Assembly (NCBI RefSeq): GCF_001578775.1
Contig: NZ_KQ969062.1
Coordinates: 948,384 to 992,113, forward strand
Direction: 5' to 3'
Origin: Streptococcus cristatus
Lineage (GTDB): Bacteria; Bacillota; Bacilli; Lactobacillales; Streptococcaceae
Length of the DNA: 43,730 nucleotides
A program made the position numbers and the translations under genes. This document shows, piece after piece, positions 33,651 to 43,692 of this stretch. Below the pieces are notes generated by a model. It saw only the letters and a program-made list of their open reading frames with translations. It had not been told where the DNA came from and made no database searches. Positions within the stretch are counted from its first letter, which is position 1. Every line of letters starts with the position of its first letter.

Positions 33651-34508
33651 ATGATTACTATAAAATCACAACGTGAAATTGATTTAATGGACAAGAGTGG
33701 AGATTTCTTAGCTTCTGTTCATATCGGCTTGAGAGATTTGATCAAGCCAGGTATTGACATGTGGGACATCGAAGAATATGTCCGCAAGCGCTGTAAAGAA
33801 GCTAATGCCTTGCCCCTTCAGATTGGCGTAGAGGGCAGTATCATGGATTATCCTTATGCGACTTGTTGTTCTCTCAATGATGAGGTGGCTCACGCCTTTC
33901 CTCGCCATCAAAAATTGGTAGAAGGCGATATCATCTGTGTGGACATGGTTGTTGGCTTAGTCGACAAGGCTGAGCTGGATGTATCTAAGCTGGACTTTAA
34001 CAACGTAGAGCAGATGAAGCAATATACAGAAAGCTTCCGCGGTGGTGTCGCAGACTCTTGCTGGGCTTATGCTGTTGGACAGATTAGTCCAGAAGCGCAG
34101 CAGCTCATGGATGTGACTAAGGAATGTCTTTACCGAGGAATTGCAGCTGCACAAGTTGGCAATCGTATCGGAGATATTGGTGCAGCCATTCAAGAATACG
34201 CTGAAAGTCATGGATACGGAGTGGTTCGTGATTTGGTTGGTCACGGCGTTGGTCCAACCATGCATGAGGAGCCAATGGTGCCGCATTATGGCCGTGCGGG
34301 ACGTGGCTTGCGTTTGCGGGAGGGAATGGTTCTGACCGTTGAGCCAATGATCAATACAGGTACTTGGGAAATTGACACAGACTTTGAGACCGGTTGGGCG
34401 CATAAAACCCTAGATGGCGGTCTTTCTTGCCAATATGAGCACCAATTTGTCATTACCAAAGATGGTCCTGTGATTCTAACCAGCCAGGGCGAAGAAGGGA
34501 CTTATTAA
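33651..34508 (+). CDS. map: Methionine aminopeptidase type I with streptococcal insertion
   Basis: This 285-residue metalloprotease removes N-terminal methionine from new proteins. Metal ligands are within ICVDMVVGLVDKAELDVS (first Asp), GVADSCWAYAV (second Asp), GHGVGPTMHEEP (His) and TVEPMIN plus CQYEHQFVI (Glu). Between the two Asp ligands is an extra stretch of roughly 27 residues (about 108-134) that ordinary type I enzymes lack; I know of such an insertion in streptococcal enzymes. Start ATG follows AAAGAGG. It is 14 bases after spxR, so probably co-transcribed. A hairpin terminator follows. Confidence 0.95.
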   Translation: MITIKSQREIDLMDKSGDFLASVHIGLRDLIKPGIDMWDIEEYVRKRCKEANALPLQIGVEGSIMDYPYATCCSLNDEVAHAFPRHQKLVEGDIICVDMVVGLVDKAELDVSKLDFNNVEQMKQYTESFRGGVADSCWAYAVGQISPEAQQLMDVTKECLYRGIAAAQVGNRIGDIGAAIQEYAESHGYGVVRDLVGHGVGPTMHEEPMVPHYGRAGRGLRLREGMVLTVEPMINTGTWEIDTDFETGWAHKTLDGGLSCQYEHQFVITKDGPVILTSQGEEGTY

Positions 34509-34516
34509 GTATAGAG

Positions 34517-34540
34517 GGCTGGGCTTGTCCCAGTCTTTTT
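34517..34540 (+). terminator. Rho-independent terminator after map
   Basis: GGCTGGG (34517-34523) pairs with CCCAGTC (34529-34535, one G-U), followed by five T. Confidence 0.8.
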
Positions 34541-34555
34541 GAATAGGAGAGAGAT

Positions 34556-35476
34556 GTGACAGGATTCATCAAAAAGATAAGAGAAAATGAATTTCTCAGA
34601 GCTTTTTTCCATTTTTATCAGGCGTCGGAGGCAGATATTACTAGTATTGCTGTGGCCTATTATTTTCTGATTTCGATTTTTCCCTTGTTATTGATTGCGG
34701 CAAATATTCTGCCCTATTTTCAAATCCAGCCAGATGAGCTTTTGGTTGCGCTTAGAGACATACTTCCAGAGTCATTGTATATGACGATCGCCAAGGTTGT
34801 CCGAGATGTGTTGACCAAGCCTTCGACAGGTTTGCTGAGCATTTCTATCCTATCTGCCCTGTGGACTTTTTCCCAGAGTATGACTTTTTTGCAAAAGGCT
34901 TTTAATAAATGCTATGGTACGAAGCAAGGGCGGGGGCTTATCTGGGAGCGGATCTTTGCTTTTATCATGAGTCTAGGCTTGCAAGTCCTACTAGGCTTGT
35001 CGCTCGTTTTGACCCTATTTGGTCGAATGCTGGTCGAGATTCTTTATAATTTCTGGCACTTTGACTGCGGCCTCTACCAGCAGTTGCTGACCATGACAGA
35101 GCCTACGATTTATCTGATGCTCTTTCTTTCGCTGATTCTGCTTTATTTTTCGTTACCCAATGTGAAAATTCCTAAAATCCGCTATGTCCTACCGGGTGCA
35201 ACCTTGGTTCTTGTTATCATTTATAGTCTCATGAACCTTTTTACTGTTTATATCGAAGCTTACTTGGATCGCTTTTTAGATGTGCGTTTTGTCGGCTCAG
35301 TGGTGGTTGTGATTATCATGTTTTGGTTTATCCTGATTGCCAAGGTGCTGATCATCGGGGCCGTTCTCAATGCAAGCATCCAAAGTCGTTTCGTATCGCA
35401 CTTTGAAAGCCGTAGTGGTGAGCTTATTCTGAGATTTGATGACGAAGGACAAGCAGATAAGGATACAGATGTCTAA
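34556..35476 (+). CDS. YihY/BrkB-family membrane protein
   Basis: This 306-residue inner-membrane protein has about six helices and the family features SIAVAYYFLISIFPLLLIAANI near the N-terminus (residues 29-50) and FVGSVVVVIIMFWFILIAKVLIIGAVLNA near the end. Such proteins are often mislabelled ribonuclease BN; that activity belongs to an unrelated enzyme. Function is unsettled (transport suspected). It starts at GTG 34556 after AGGAGAGAG, and an ATG one base earlier is out of frame. The C-terminal tail is acidic and cytosolic. Confidence 0.85.
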   Translation: MTGFIKKIRENEFLRAFFHFYQASEADITSIAVAYYFLISIFPLLLIAANILPYFQIQPDELLVALRDILPESLYMTIAKVVRDVLTKPSTGLLSISILSALWTFSQSMTFLQKAFNKCYGTKQGRGLIWERIFAFIMSLGLQVLLGLSLVLTLFGRMLVEILYNFWHFDCGLYQQLLTMTEPTIYLMLFLSLILLYFSLPNVKIPKIRYVLPGATLVLVIIYSLMNLFTVYIEAYLDRFLDVRFVGSVVVVIIMFWFILIAKVLIIGAVLNASIQSRFVSHFESRSGELILRFDDEGQADKDTDV

Positions 35477-35486
35477 TAGGTAAAAT

Positions 35487-35909
35487 ATGAAACAAACAAT
35501 TTTTAATGCCTCGTTAGAGGAAAGTATGAATTTAGTGACAGATCAGTATATCGAAACTTCATTTGAGGATTTCAATGAAAAAGGTTATGAGGGAAAGCTT
35601 TTAGGATTTATTACAATGCAGTTTATCCTATTTCTAATCTTTCTTTTTAGTATTTGGATTGATTCTCAAAATTTGCAGTTTTTATTTATGAAAGTAAGCC
35701 TCATAAATGGTGCTTTTTTTGGATTGGGATTTGTAGGGTTTGTTGGTTATTTAATTGATCTAACCAAAATAAAAAATCAGTCAATACTATCCTACTATTA
35801 CTTCAAAAAATATTTGGAAGATTACCGCCAGTTATCTGACTACTCCATAGAAGACTGGTATGGGAAAGAATCGAAAAGATACAAAGAGTCGTTGGATCAG
35901 GAAGTTTAG
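35487..35909 (+). CDS. Small membrane protein of unknown function
   Basis: This 140-residue protein is not recognised. It has an N-terminal soluble part (1-36), two membrane helices (about 39-58 and 67-91) separated by a short loop, and a C-terminal hydrophilic tail rich in Tyr, Lys and Asp (YYYFKKYLEDYRQLSDYSIED). No signal peptide or catalytic motif is visible. It starts 10 bases after the YihY-family gene with only a weak site (TAGGTAAA) and likely shares its transcript. AT-rich composition is similar to the MarR promoter that follows it. Confidence 0.6.
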   Translation: MKQTIFNASLEESMNLVTDQYIETSFEDFNEKGYEGKLLGFITMQFILFLIFLFSIWIDSQNLQFLFMKVSLINGAFFGLGFVGFVGYLIDLTKIKNQSILSYYYFKKYLEDYRQLSDYSIEDWYGKESKRYKESLDQEV

Positions 35910-35938
35910 TTCTTCATGGAAATTTTCAAAGATAAATA

Positions 35939-35960
35939 TTTTATTGCATTTACAATAAAA
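35939..35960 (+). promoter_or_regulatory. Candidate MarR operator palindrome
   Basis: TTTTATTG (35939-35946), CATTTA, CAATAAAA (35953-35960) is a perfect inverted repeat with 8-bp arms. It overlaps the -35 and spacer of the marR promoter, the usual place for an autorepressor site of this family. Confidence 0.55.
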
Positions 35961-35972
35961 ATCTGCTATACT
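35944..35972 (+). promoter_or_regulatory. Promoter of the marR-B3/B4 operon
   Basis: TTGCAT (35944-35949), 17-bp spacer, TATACT (35967-35972) with TGC just upstream of the -10. Ribosome site AAGGAGGAGG follows and the ATG is at 35992. Confidence 0.85.
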
Positions 35973-35991
35973 ATCTTTAGAAGGAGGAGGT

Positions 35992-36441
35992 ATGTCGATT
36001 TTACGTGAGATTGGAATCATTGCTCGGGCTTTGGATTCCATTGCTAATATTGAGTTTCGTGACATAGATTTGGCGCGGGGGCAGTATCTCTATCTAGTGC
36101 GGATTGCGGAGAATCCTGGGATTATCCAGGAGGAGCTGTCAGACTTGCTCAAGGTAGATCGCTCGACGGTGGCTCGTTCAGTCAAGAAGCTTGAAAGCAA
36201 GGGTTTACTGGAACAGCGGCCAGCTGCCAATAACCGCAAGAACAAGGAATGGTTTGTTACCGAAAAGGGGGCGGCCCTCTATCCTCTTATCTTAGCGGAA
36301 AACGAATATTCGGAGCAGGTGGCGTTGGAAAAATTTTCAGAAACTGAGCGAAAAGAGTTAGAAAAGTTGCTAGTTCGCGTCCGAGAGAATATTACCAAGG
36401 ACTGGGAGCTAGTCAAAAAAGGCCAGAAAAGAAATTATTGA
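35992..36441 (+). CDS. MarR-family transcriptional regulator
   Basis: This 149-residue winged-helix repressor has the recognition region NPGIIQEELSDLLKVDRSTVARSVKKLESKGLLEQ followed by the wing RPAANNRKNKEWFVTEKG. The dimerising N- and C-terminal helices are present and length is normal. It probably represses its own operon through the palindrome over its promoter and is relieved by an unknown ligand. The adjacent B3/B4-domain gene, 8 bases downstream, is its most likely target; the small membrane gene upstream is transcribed separately. Confidence 0.88.
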   Translation: MSILREIGIIARALDSIANIEFRDIDLARGQYLYLVRIAENPGIIQEELSDLLKVDRSTVARSVKKLESKGLLEQRPAANNRKNKEWFVTEKGAALYPLILAENEYSEQVALEKFSETERKELEKLLVRVRENITKDWELVKKGQKRNY

Positions 36442-36449
36442 GGTAGAAT

Positions 36450-37157
36450 ATGAAAATTGCAGTTGAAAATGAATTTTGGGCTTTGTTTCCAGAAGCTCAG
36501 ATTAGTGTCTTAGTGGTCAAGGGGCTTGATAATAAAGTGGATGAAAGTAAGGACCCGTATTTCAAATCCCTGCTGGACAAGGGCGCAAAGCGAGCAGCAG
36601 ACTTTATTCCAGATGAGAATTTCACTCAGAATGATGTCATTCAGGAGTGGCGGCAGGCTTTCAGCCAATTCAAGACCAAAAAAGGAGCGCGTTCCTCTAT
36701 CGAAGCCCTACTCAAGCGGGTCAGTCAAGGACGGGAATTCAACCCCATCAATCCTTTAGTAGATATTTATAATAGTGTTTCCCTTTCTTATGCTGTTCCT
36801 TGTGGCGGTGAGGATTTGGACAAGATTGTCGGCGGCCTTTATCTGGGAAAGGCCAAGGGTGGTGAAGCGTTCTTTCCATTAGGAACTGAGACTGATGCAC
36901 CAGCTTTACCGGAAGAAATCATCTACTATGATGATGAGGGAGCGGTCTGCCGTTGCCTTAACTGGAGAGAAGCGCAGCGAACCATGTTGACAGAAGAGAC
37001 CAAGGATGCCATCTTGGTTATCGAAGCCATCAATGGAGAGCAGGCGGTGCGTGCTCAAGCAGCTATGACGGAACTTCAGACTCTGATTGAGGACTATTTT
37101 GGGGTTAAGGGTGATATTACCCACCTGACAGCTGAAAATCCCGTCTTGGAAGTCTAA
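36450..37157 (+). CDS. B3/B4-domain protein (phenylalanyl-tRNA synthetase editing-like)
   Basis: This 235-residue cytoplasmic protein consists of a B3/B4 domain (COG3382 type), the domain that edits mischarged tyrosine in phenylalanyl-tRNA synthetase beta chains. Typical segments are INPLVDIYNSVSLSYAVPCGGEDLDKI and GAVCRCLNWREAQRTML. Free-standing versions may edit or bind aminoacyl-tRNA or bind aromatic amino acids; function is unproven. It is the second gene of the MarR operon, 8 bases after marR, with ribosome site GAGGTAGA. A bidirectional hairpin separates it from the convergent gtrA. Confidence 0.82.
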   Translation: MKIAVENEFWALFPEAQISVLVVKGLDNKVDESKDPYFKSLLDKGAKRAADFIPDENFTQNDVIQEWRQAFSQFKTKKGARSSIEALLKRVSQGREFNPINPLVDIYNSVSLSYAVPCGGEDLDKIVGGLYLGKAKGGEAFFPLGTETDAPALPEEIIYYDDEGAVCRCLNWREAQRTMLTEETKDAILVIEAINGEQAVRAQAAMTELQTLIEDYFGVKGDITHLTAENPVLEV

Positions 37158-37165
37158 AAATAAAA

Positions 37166-37203
37166 ACATCTGGATCAGAATTATCTGGTCCAGATTTGTT
37201 TTT
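37166..37203. terminator. Bidirectional terminator between B3/B4 and gtrA
   Basis: ATCTGGA (37168-37174) pairs with TCCAGAT (37189-37195); the hairpin has A-rich sequence on the left and T-rich on the right, so it can serve both convergent genes. Confidence 0.7.
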
Positions 37204-37227
37204 ATAGGAGAAATAAGCCGAGTCATC

Positions 37228-37668
37228 TTATTTTGCCTTATTTTTAAAGACAAAAATCTTGCTGAAGACGTAGTTGAGGACGATAATCAGCACTTGAGCT
37301 ATCAAGGTTTCAATGGTGTTGACCATCTTAATATCGTTGTGGACGAATTGACCAATAATCTGCGGGAAGCTAGTGACAAAGATAAAGGTTAGCAGCAAGT
37401 TCAAGGCCATAGTTGCCAGTCGGGCTGTGAAAAATTTGACCAATCGTACTGGCCAGCCTTTTCTTTTCTGCTTGAAAACGATGGTATCGTTGGTCACAAA
37501 GGCAAAGAGAATCCCCAGAATATCACCGATTATCGTAGCCAGTAATTCGTTTCTTGTTAGTTCATAGCAGAGCATCCGACTGACGACAGAGACAAGAGTG
37601 GTTGCCACACCAAAGAAAAGATAGGACAGAACCTCATTGTCAAAGAATTTTTTGATTAAAGTTTTCAT
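37228..37668 (-). CDS. GtrA-family membrane protein
   Basis: This 146-residue protein has four predicted helices (about 15-35, 40-62, 80-100, 118-140) and the family motifs EVLSYLFFGVATTLVS, FAFVTNDTIVFK and NYVFSKIFVFKNK. GtrA proteins are thought to flip undecaprenyl-phosphate-linked glucose or other sugars, or to aid wall-polymer glycosylation. No GtrB/GtrC partner is adjacent; the pair at 2591-4780 is in the same window but 32 kb away. It is divergent from queT, with the 87-base gap holding both promoters and the preQ1-II leader start. Confidence 0.85.
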   Translation of the reverse strand: MKTLIKKFFDNEVLSYLFFGVATTLVSVVSRMLCYELTRNELLATIIGDILGILFAFVTNDTIVFKQKRKGWPVRLVKFFTARLATMALNLLLTFIFVTSFPQIIGQFVHNDIKMVNTIETLIAQVLIIVLNYVFSKIFVFKNKAK

Positions 37669-37698
37669 AAAGATAGTCTATCACATTTCTAGGATTTA

Positions 37699-37707
37699 TG
37701 CTATACT
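37699..37707 (+). promoter_or_regulatory. Extended -10 promoter for queT
   Basis: TGCTATACT, about 49 nt before the preQ1-II aptamer; no clear -35. Confidence 0.6.
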
Positions 37708-37755
37708 AGTGGAGTTGTCGATTTTTGGGAGAGAATTTTCCCGTCTGACGCAACC

Positions 37756-37812
37756 CTTGGCGCTTAACTTCTTTCGCCAAGCATATTACACGCGCTCATG
37801 CGCTAAAGGAGA
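37756..37812 (+). promoter_or_regulatory. preQ1-II riboswitch
   Basis: The sequence CTTGGCG-CTTAACTTCTTT-CGCCAAG with GCATATTACACGCG, a GCGC/GCGC hairpin and CTAAAGGAG matches the streptococcal preQ1-II consensus (Rfam family upstream of COG4708). The ribosome site AAAGGAG lies in the aptamer, so preQ1 binding should block queT translation. Confidence 0.92.
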
Positions 37813-37816
37813 AAAC

Positions 37817-38332
37817 ATGAAACAAGAAAACTTATCAGTCCGTGATCTGGTTCAGATTGCCATTATTGCTGCCATTTATGTGGCCCTTACGATTACGCCC
37901 CCTTTAAATGCTATCAGCTATGGTGCTTACCAGTTCAGAATTTCCGAAATGATGAACTTTATGGCCTTTTATAATCGTAAATACATTATGGGAGTGACCA
38001 TCGGCTGTATGATTGCCAATCTCTATAGCTTTGGGATTATTGACGTCTTTGTCGGCGGTTGGTCAACTTTAGTCTTCCTATCATTAGGTGTTTACCTCTT
38101 CAGTCGCCATAAGAATCAATACCTGATCAAAGATTTGCTGCGCTTGGATCACTTCTATTTTGCGATTTTCTTCTCAATTTCGATGGTGACCATTGCAGCA
38201 GAGTTGTATTTCTTACAGGGCTTGCCATTCTTCCTGACTTGGTTCACAACGGCCATTGGTGAGTTTGCTTCCTTGATTGCTGGAGCTATCATTCTTAACC
38301 AGATTGCTAAAAGGATTGATTTAACAAAATAA
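37817..38332 (+). CDS. queT: Queuosine precursor transporter QueT
   Basis: This 171-residue membrane protein of the QueT family (COG4708, ECF-type substrate-binding S component) takes up a queuosine precursor, most likely preQ1. It has about five helices and the features IAAIYVALTITPPLNAISYGAYQFRISEMMNFMAF. The start is ATG 37817, directly after the preQ1-II riboswitch and its ribosome site. The open frame extends upstream to 37637, but that part is the promoter and riboswitch. An ECF energising module must lie elsewhere. Confidence 0.93.
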   Translation: MKQENLSVRDLVQIAIIAAIYVALTITPPLNAISYGAYQFRISEMMNFMAFYNRKYIMGVTIGCMIANLYSFGIIDVFVGGWSTLVFLSLGVYLFSRHKNQYLIKDLLRLDHFYFAIFFSISMVTIAAELYFLQGLPFFLTWFTTAIGEFASLIAGAIILNQIAKRIDLTK

Positions 38333-38340
38333 GACAGTAG

Positions 38341-38362
38341 AGAGCGGATTTCCGCTCTTTTT
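38341..38362 (+). terminator. Rho-independent terminator after queT
   Basis: AGAGCGGA (38341-38348), loop TT, TCCGCTCT (38351-38358), then T-run. Confidence 0.88.
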
Positions 38363-38418
38363 ATGTCCTCTTTTTTAGTGAGAATTCGGAACAAATAGAG
38401 GAAGATTTTGTGTATTTG

Positions 38419-40392
<1,974 letters not shown>

Positions 40393-40400
40393 GGCTGAGT

Positions 40401-41360
40401 ATGGAAAATAAAATAAAAAAAGCAAGATTGATTTATAACCCAACTTCTGGGCAGGAAATTATCAAAAAAAATATTGCCGAAGTCTTGGATGTCTTGGAAG
40501 ATGTTGGCTATGAGACCAGTGCCTACCAGACGACTCCAGAGCCTTTCTCTGCTCAGCGAGAAGCTGAAAGAGCAGCAAGAGCAGGTTTTGATTTGGTCAT
40601 AGCAGCCGGTGGAGACGGTACTATCAATGAAGTAGTGAATGGAGTTGCGGGTCTAGATGTGCGCCCCAAGCTGGCTTTCATCCCAACTGGTACGACTAAT
40701 GATTATGCGCGTGCCTTGAAAATTCCGATGGGAGATCCGGTGGCTGCAGCTCGGATTATCGAGAAAAACCAGACGATTCAGATGGATATCGGTCGGGCTT
40801 ATGGCAGCAAATACTTTATCAACATTGCGGCGGCGGGTACGCTGACTGAGCTGACTTATAGTGTCCCTAGTGAAGTCAAGACCCGTCTAGGCTATCTGGC
40901 TTATGTAGCCGAAGGAGCCAAAATGCTGCCACGCTCCAAATCCCGTAAGGTACGGATTGAGCATGACCATGGTGTTTTTGAGGGCAAGATTTCGCTTGTC
41001 TTTGCAGCCTTGACCAATTCTATCGGAGGCTTTGAAAAACTAGCGCCAGATACAAAACTGGACGATGGAAATTTCACCTTGATTCTTGTAAAAACGGCTA
41101 AGTTGTTTGATATGCTTAGTCTCATCATACAGGCAATTAATGGTGGCCAACATGTGACGGATGCTAATGTTGAATATCTGAAAACCAGCAAATTGAAGCT
41201 AGAAGTATTAGATAAAAAAGCTCCCTTTATGTTGAATCTAGACGGTGAGTACGGAGGAGATACACCAGTAGAATTGGAAGTTTTGCACAATCATCTGGAG
41301 TTTTTCGCCAATATAGATGAAATCGATGAGAGCGCTCTTTCCTTAGAAAAATTAGAATGA
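40401..41360 (+). CDS. dagK: Diacylglycerol kinase-like lipid kinase (DagK/YegS family)
   Basis: This 319-residue protein has ARLIYNPTSGQEI at the N-terminus, the ATP-binding GGDGTINEVVNG (Gly70-Gly71-Asp72-Gly73), and later PTGTTNDYARAL and LNLDGEYGG. The DagK group phosphorylates diacylglycerol released by phosphoglycerol transferases such as LtaS and GacH; this would recycle the lipid by-product of the glycerol-phosphate step. Start ATG 40401 follows a GAGG site; an in-frame GTG at 40389 is less likely. It is 8 bases before pulA and so shares an operon with ligA and pulA. Confidence 0.87.
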   Translation: MENKIKKARLIYNPTSGQEIIKKNIAEVLDVLEDVGYETSAYQTTPEPFSAQREAERAARAGFDLVIAAGGDGTINEVVNGVAGLDVRPKLAFIPTGTTNDYARALKIPMGDPVAAARIIEKNQTIQMDIGRAYGSKYFINIAAAGTLTELTYSVPSEVKTRLGYLAYVAEGAKMLPRSKSRKVRIEHDHGVFEGKISLVFAALTNSIGGFEKLAPDTKLDDGNFTLILVKTAKLFDMLSLIIQAINGGQHVTDANVEYLKTSKLKLEVLDKKAPFMLNLDGEYGGDTPVELEVLHNHLEFFANIDEIDESALSLEKLE

Positions 41361-41368
41361 AGAGATAA

Positions 41369-43672
41369 ATGAAAATGCTAGACTATAAGGTCATTGTCCA
41401 TTACCACAATCCTAAGGGAGATTACTTTTCTTATGATTTGTGGCAGTGGCAGACGGATCAGTGGGGAAAAGAAGCACCTTTTTCTAAACTAGATTATTTT
41501 GGTATTCAGGGAGAACTATCTTTTGAAAGTTGGGAGCCTCTTAGTCAGGCTCATGTGATTGTCAAGCGTTCAGACTGGTCCAGCCAATCTTGCGACTACC
41601 ACATTGATTTATTGCCAGTACATTTGCCCACAGAGGTTTGGTTGATTGAAGGAGATCATCAGGTCTACTATTCCTTGCAAGCGGCGACGACGAGTCACCA
41701 ATATTCGCGGCGACGTCCTCATAATTTCGATGTGGCTATGCGGTCGGATTATTTTGATGAATGCTGGGGCTACCAAGGCTGGCTTGGGCATCGTCTGCAG
41801 GGGCAGGTAAATGAGTTTAAAGTTTGGGCTCCGACAGCCAAAAAAGTTGAATTGCTAGTCTATGAAACTTCGGATAATCAAGCAGCTGTTTATAAAGAAT
41901 TCCCTATGGAAAAGGGAGAGATTTACTCGCACGATCATGCAAAAAATACAATCGGAGTTTGGTCGGTGGAAGTGCCAGAAGATTTAGCTGGCAAGACCTA
42001 CCAGTATCATGTTCATTTTGAAAATCAGCATTTTTTGACGCGCGATCCTTATACAATCGCCACCAGTCCTGATGGCAAGCGCTCAGCTATTGTTGCTGAA
42101 CAGGACAAGACTGTTGCTGGTTTTAAGGTATGTCAAGGCAAGGAGGCAACTTGGCGTTTAGATAATCCGAATCAGGCGGTCATCTATGAGATGCATATCC
42201 GAGATATTAGCAAATCGCCTAGTTCAGGTGTCGCAGAGCATTTGCGAGGGACTTTTTTAGGTGCTTGTCAACGTGGCACTAGAAATAGTCAGGGAGATCA
42301 GACTACTTTTGATTACATTCGCAATCTAGGTATCAATGTCGTGCAGCTCCAGCCGGTTTCTGACCGACATAAGGACTATGATGAAAATGGCCAAGTTACT
42401 TATAACTGGGGCTATGATCCACAGAACTACAATGCACCAGAAACCAGTTTTTCTTCTAATCCGGATGATCCAGGTCAGGCTATCCGAGATTTGAAAACCA
42501 TGATTCAGGCTTACCACGATGCAGGGATTTCTGTGACCTTGGATGTGGTTTACAATCATATTTATTCGACCTTTGACTCAGCCTTTCAGTCAACAGTTCC
42601 CGATTATTACTACCGGATGAATCCCAACGGTTCTTTCCAGAATGGTACAGGTGTTGGCAGTGAGACGGCCAGTGAGCATGAAATGTTCCGCAAATTCATG
42701 ATTGATTCCCTTCGCTACTGGGTAGAAGAATTCAATGTGGATGGCTTCCGTTTTGATCTGATGGGAATCCATGATGTCACCACCATGAATATCATCCGAG
42801 AAGAAATGGACAAAATTGATCCACGGATTTTGCTTTATGGTGAAGGTTGGGATATGGGAACAGGCCTGATGCCAGAGGACAAGGCTAAGAAAGACAATGC
42901 TTATCAACTGCCGCGAATTGGCTTTTTCAATGATACCCAGCGCGATGCGATAAAGGGTGCTGAAGTCTACGGTGGTCTGAAAGCTGGTTATGTGAGCGGA
43001 CAAGCGACTGAGGATATCATAGCCAAAGCCATTTTGGGTAGTAGTGAGTTGGGTTCCTATTTGACACCGAGCCAAGTTCTTAATTATGTGGAGGCTCATG
43101 ATAATTTCAACCTGCATGACTTGCTGGTTGACTTGCACCCAGATGATAATGAGGTCACTCGGACCAAAAGAATTGAGCTGGCAACAGCTATGAACTTGCT
43201 TATGCAGGGTATGGCATTTATGGAATTGGGCCAAGAATTTTCCCGCACAAAATTAGTAGGAACAGGCGAAGAGGGCCAAGTCCTTCCTAGCGACCGTGAC
43301 AGAGCAATGAATAGCTACAATGCTCCCGATGCTGTCAACCAAGTGAATTGGGAATTGATCAGCAAACATCAGGAGAGTATTGACTATATCAAGCAGATTA
43401 TTCACTTAAAGACAAGTCAGAAGGAATTTTCTTATCTGACCTATGAAGAGATTTACAAACATGTCTTTGTAAGAGAAGCCTTTGCCGGCAGTGGTATCGT
43501 CATTTTTGAGATTAAAGATGAAAAACATTATGAAATCATTTTTAATGCGAGTGGCCTGCCCTATTACCTTGAGAATGCGGATCATCTACGTTTATTGGTC
43601 GGAAATAGCCGCCATAAGAGACCTTTCTATGTTGAAAATCTGACCGCTTCCGTTTTTGAAGTGATTAAATAA
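41369..43672 (+). CDS. pulA: Type I pullulanase (cytoplasmic debranching enzyme)
   Basis: This 767-residue GH13 enzyme cuts alpha-1,6 bonds in pullulan and glycogen. The pullulanase signature YNWGYDP is at residues 345-351. Catalytic residues are the nucleophile Asp463 (GFRFDLMG), acid Glu492 (GEGWDMG) and Asp578 (EAHDN). An N-terminal CBM48-like domain (about 145-250, EFKVWAPTAKKVELLVYE) precedes the barrel. No signal peptide or wall anchor is present, so it acts inside the cell on glycogen or imported maltodextrins. In streptococci, glycogen synthesis genes (glg) follow; they would be beyond the window. Confidence 0.95.
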   Translation: MKMLDYKVIVHYHNPKGDYFSYDLWQWQTDQWGKEAPFSKLDYFGIQGELSFESWEPLSQAHVIVKRSDWSSQSCDYHIDLLPVHLPTEVWLIEGDHQVYYSLQAATTSHQYSRRRPHNFDVAMRSDYFDECWGYQGWLGHRLQGQVNEFKVWAPTAKKVELLVYETSDNQAAVYKEFPMEKGEIYSHDHAKNTIGVWSVEVPEDLAGKTYQYHVHFENQHFLTRDPYTIATSPDGKRSAIVAEQDKTVAGFKVCQGKEATWRLDNPNQAVIYEMHIRDISKSPSSGVAEHLRGTFLGACQRGTRNSQGDQTTFDYIRNLGINVVQLQPVSDRHKDYDENGQVTYNWGYDPQNYNAPETSFSSNPDDPGQAIRDLKTMIQAYHDAGISVTLDVVYNHIYSTFDSAFQSTVPDYYYRMNPNGSFQNGTGVGSETASEHEMFRKFMIDSLRYWVEEFNVDGFRFDLMGIHDVTTMNIIREEMDKIDPRILLYGEGWDMGTGLMPEDKAKKDNAYQLPRIGFFNDTQRDAIKGAEVYGGLKAGYVSGQATEDIIAKAILGSSELGSYLTPSQVLNYVEAHDNFNLHDLLVDLHPDDNEVTRTKRIELATAMNLLMQGMAFMELGQEFSRTKLVGTGEEGQVLPSDRDRAMNSYNAPDAVNQVNWELISKHQESIDYIKQIIHLKTSQKEFSYLTYEEIYKHVFVREAFAGSGIVIFEIKDEKHYEIIFNASGLPYYLENADHLRLLVGNSRHKRPFYVENLTASVFEVIK

Positions 43673-43692
43673 GATTGAATAAAAATAAGAAA

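Noticed and set aside
33957..34403. 148-codon open frame on the minus strand within map.
   Set aside because: Antisense shadow of the conserved metalloprotease core.
34556..35476. Ribonuclease BN.
   Set aside because: The YihY/BrkB family was misnamed; it is an integral membrane protein with no nuclease motif.
42590..43234. 214-codon open frame on the minus strand within pulA.
   Set aside because: It lies wholly opposite conserved pullulanase sequence, has no ribosome site, and its translation has no recognisable domain.
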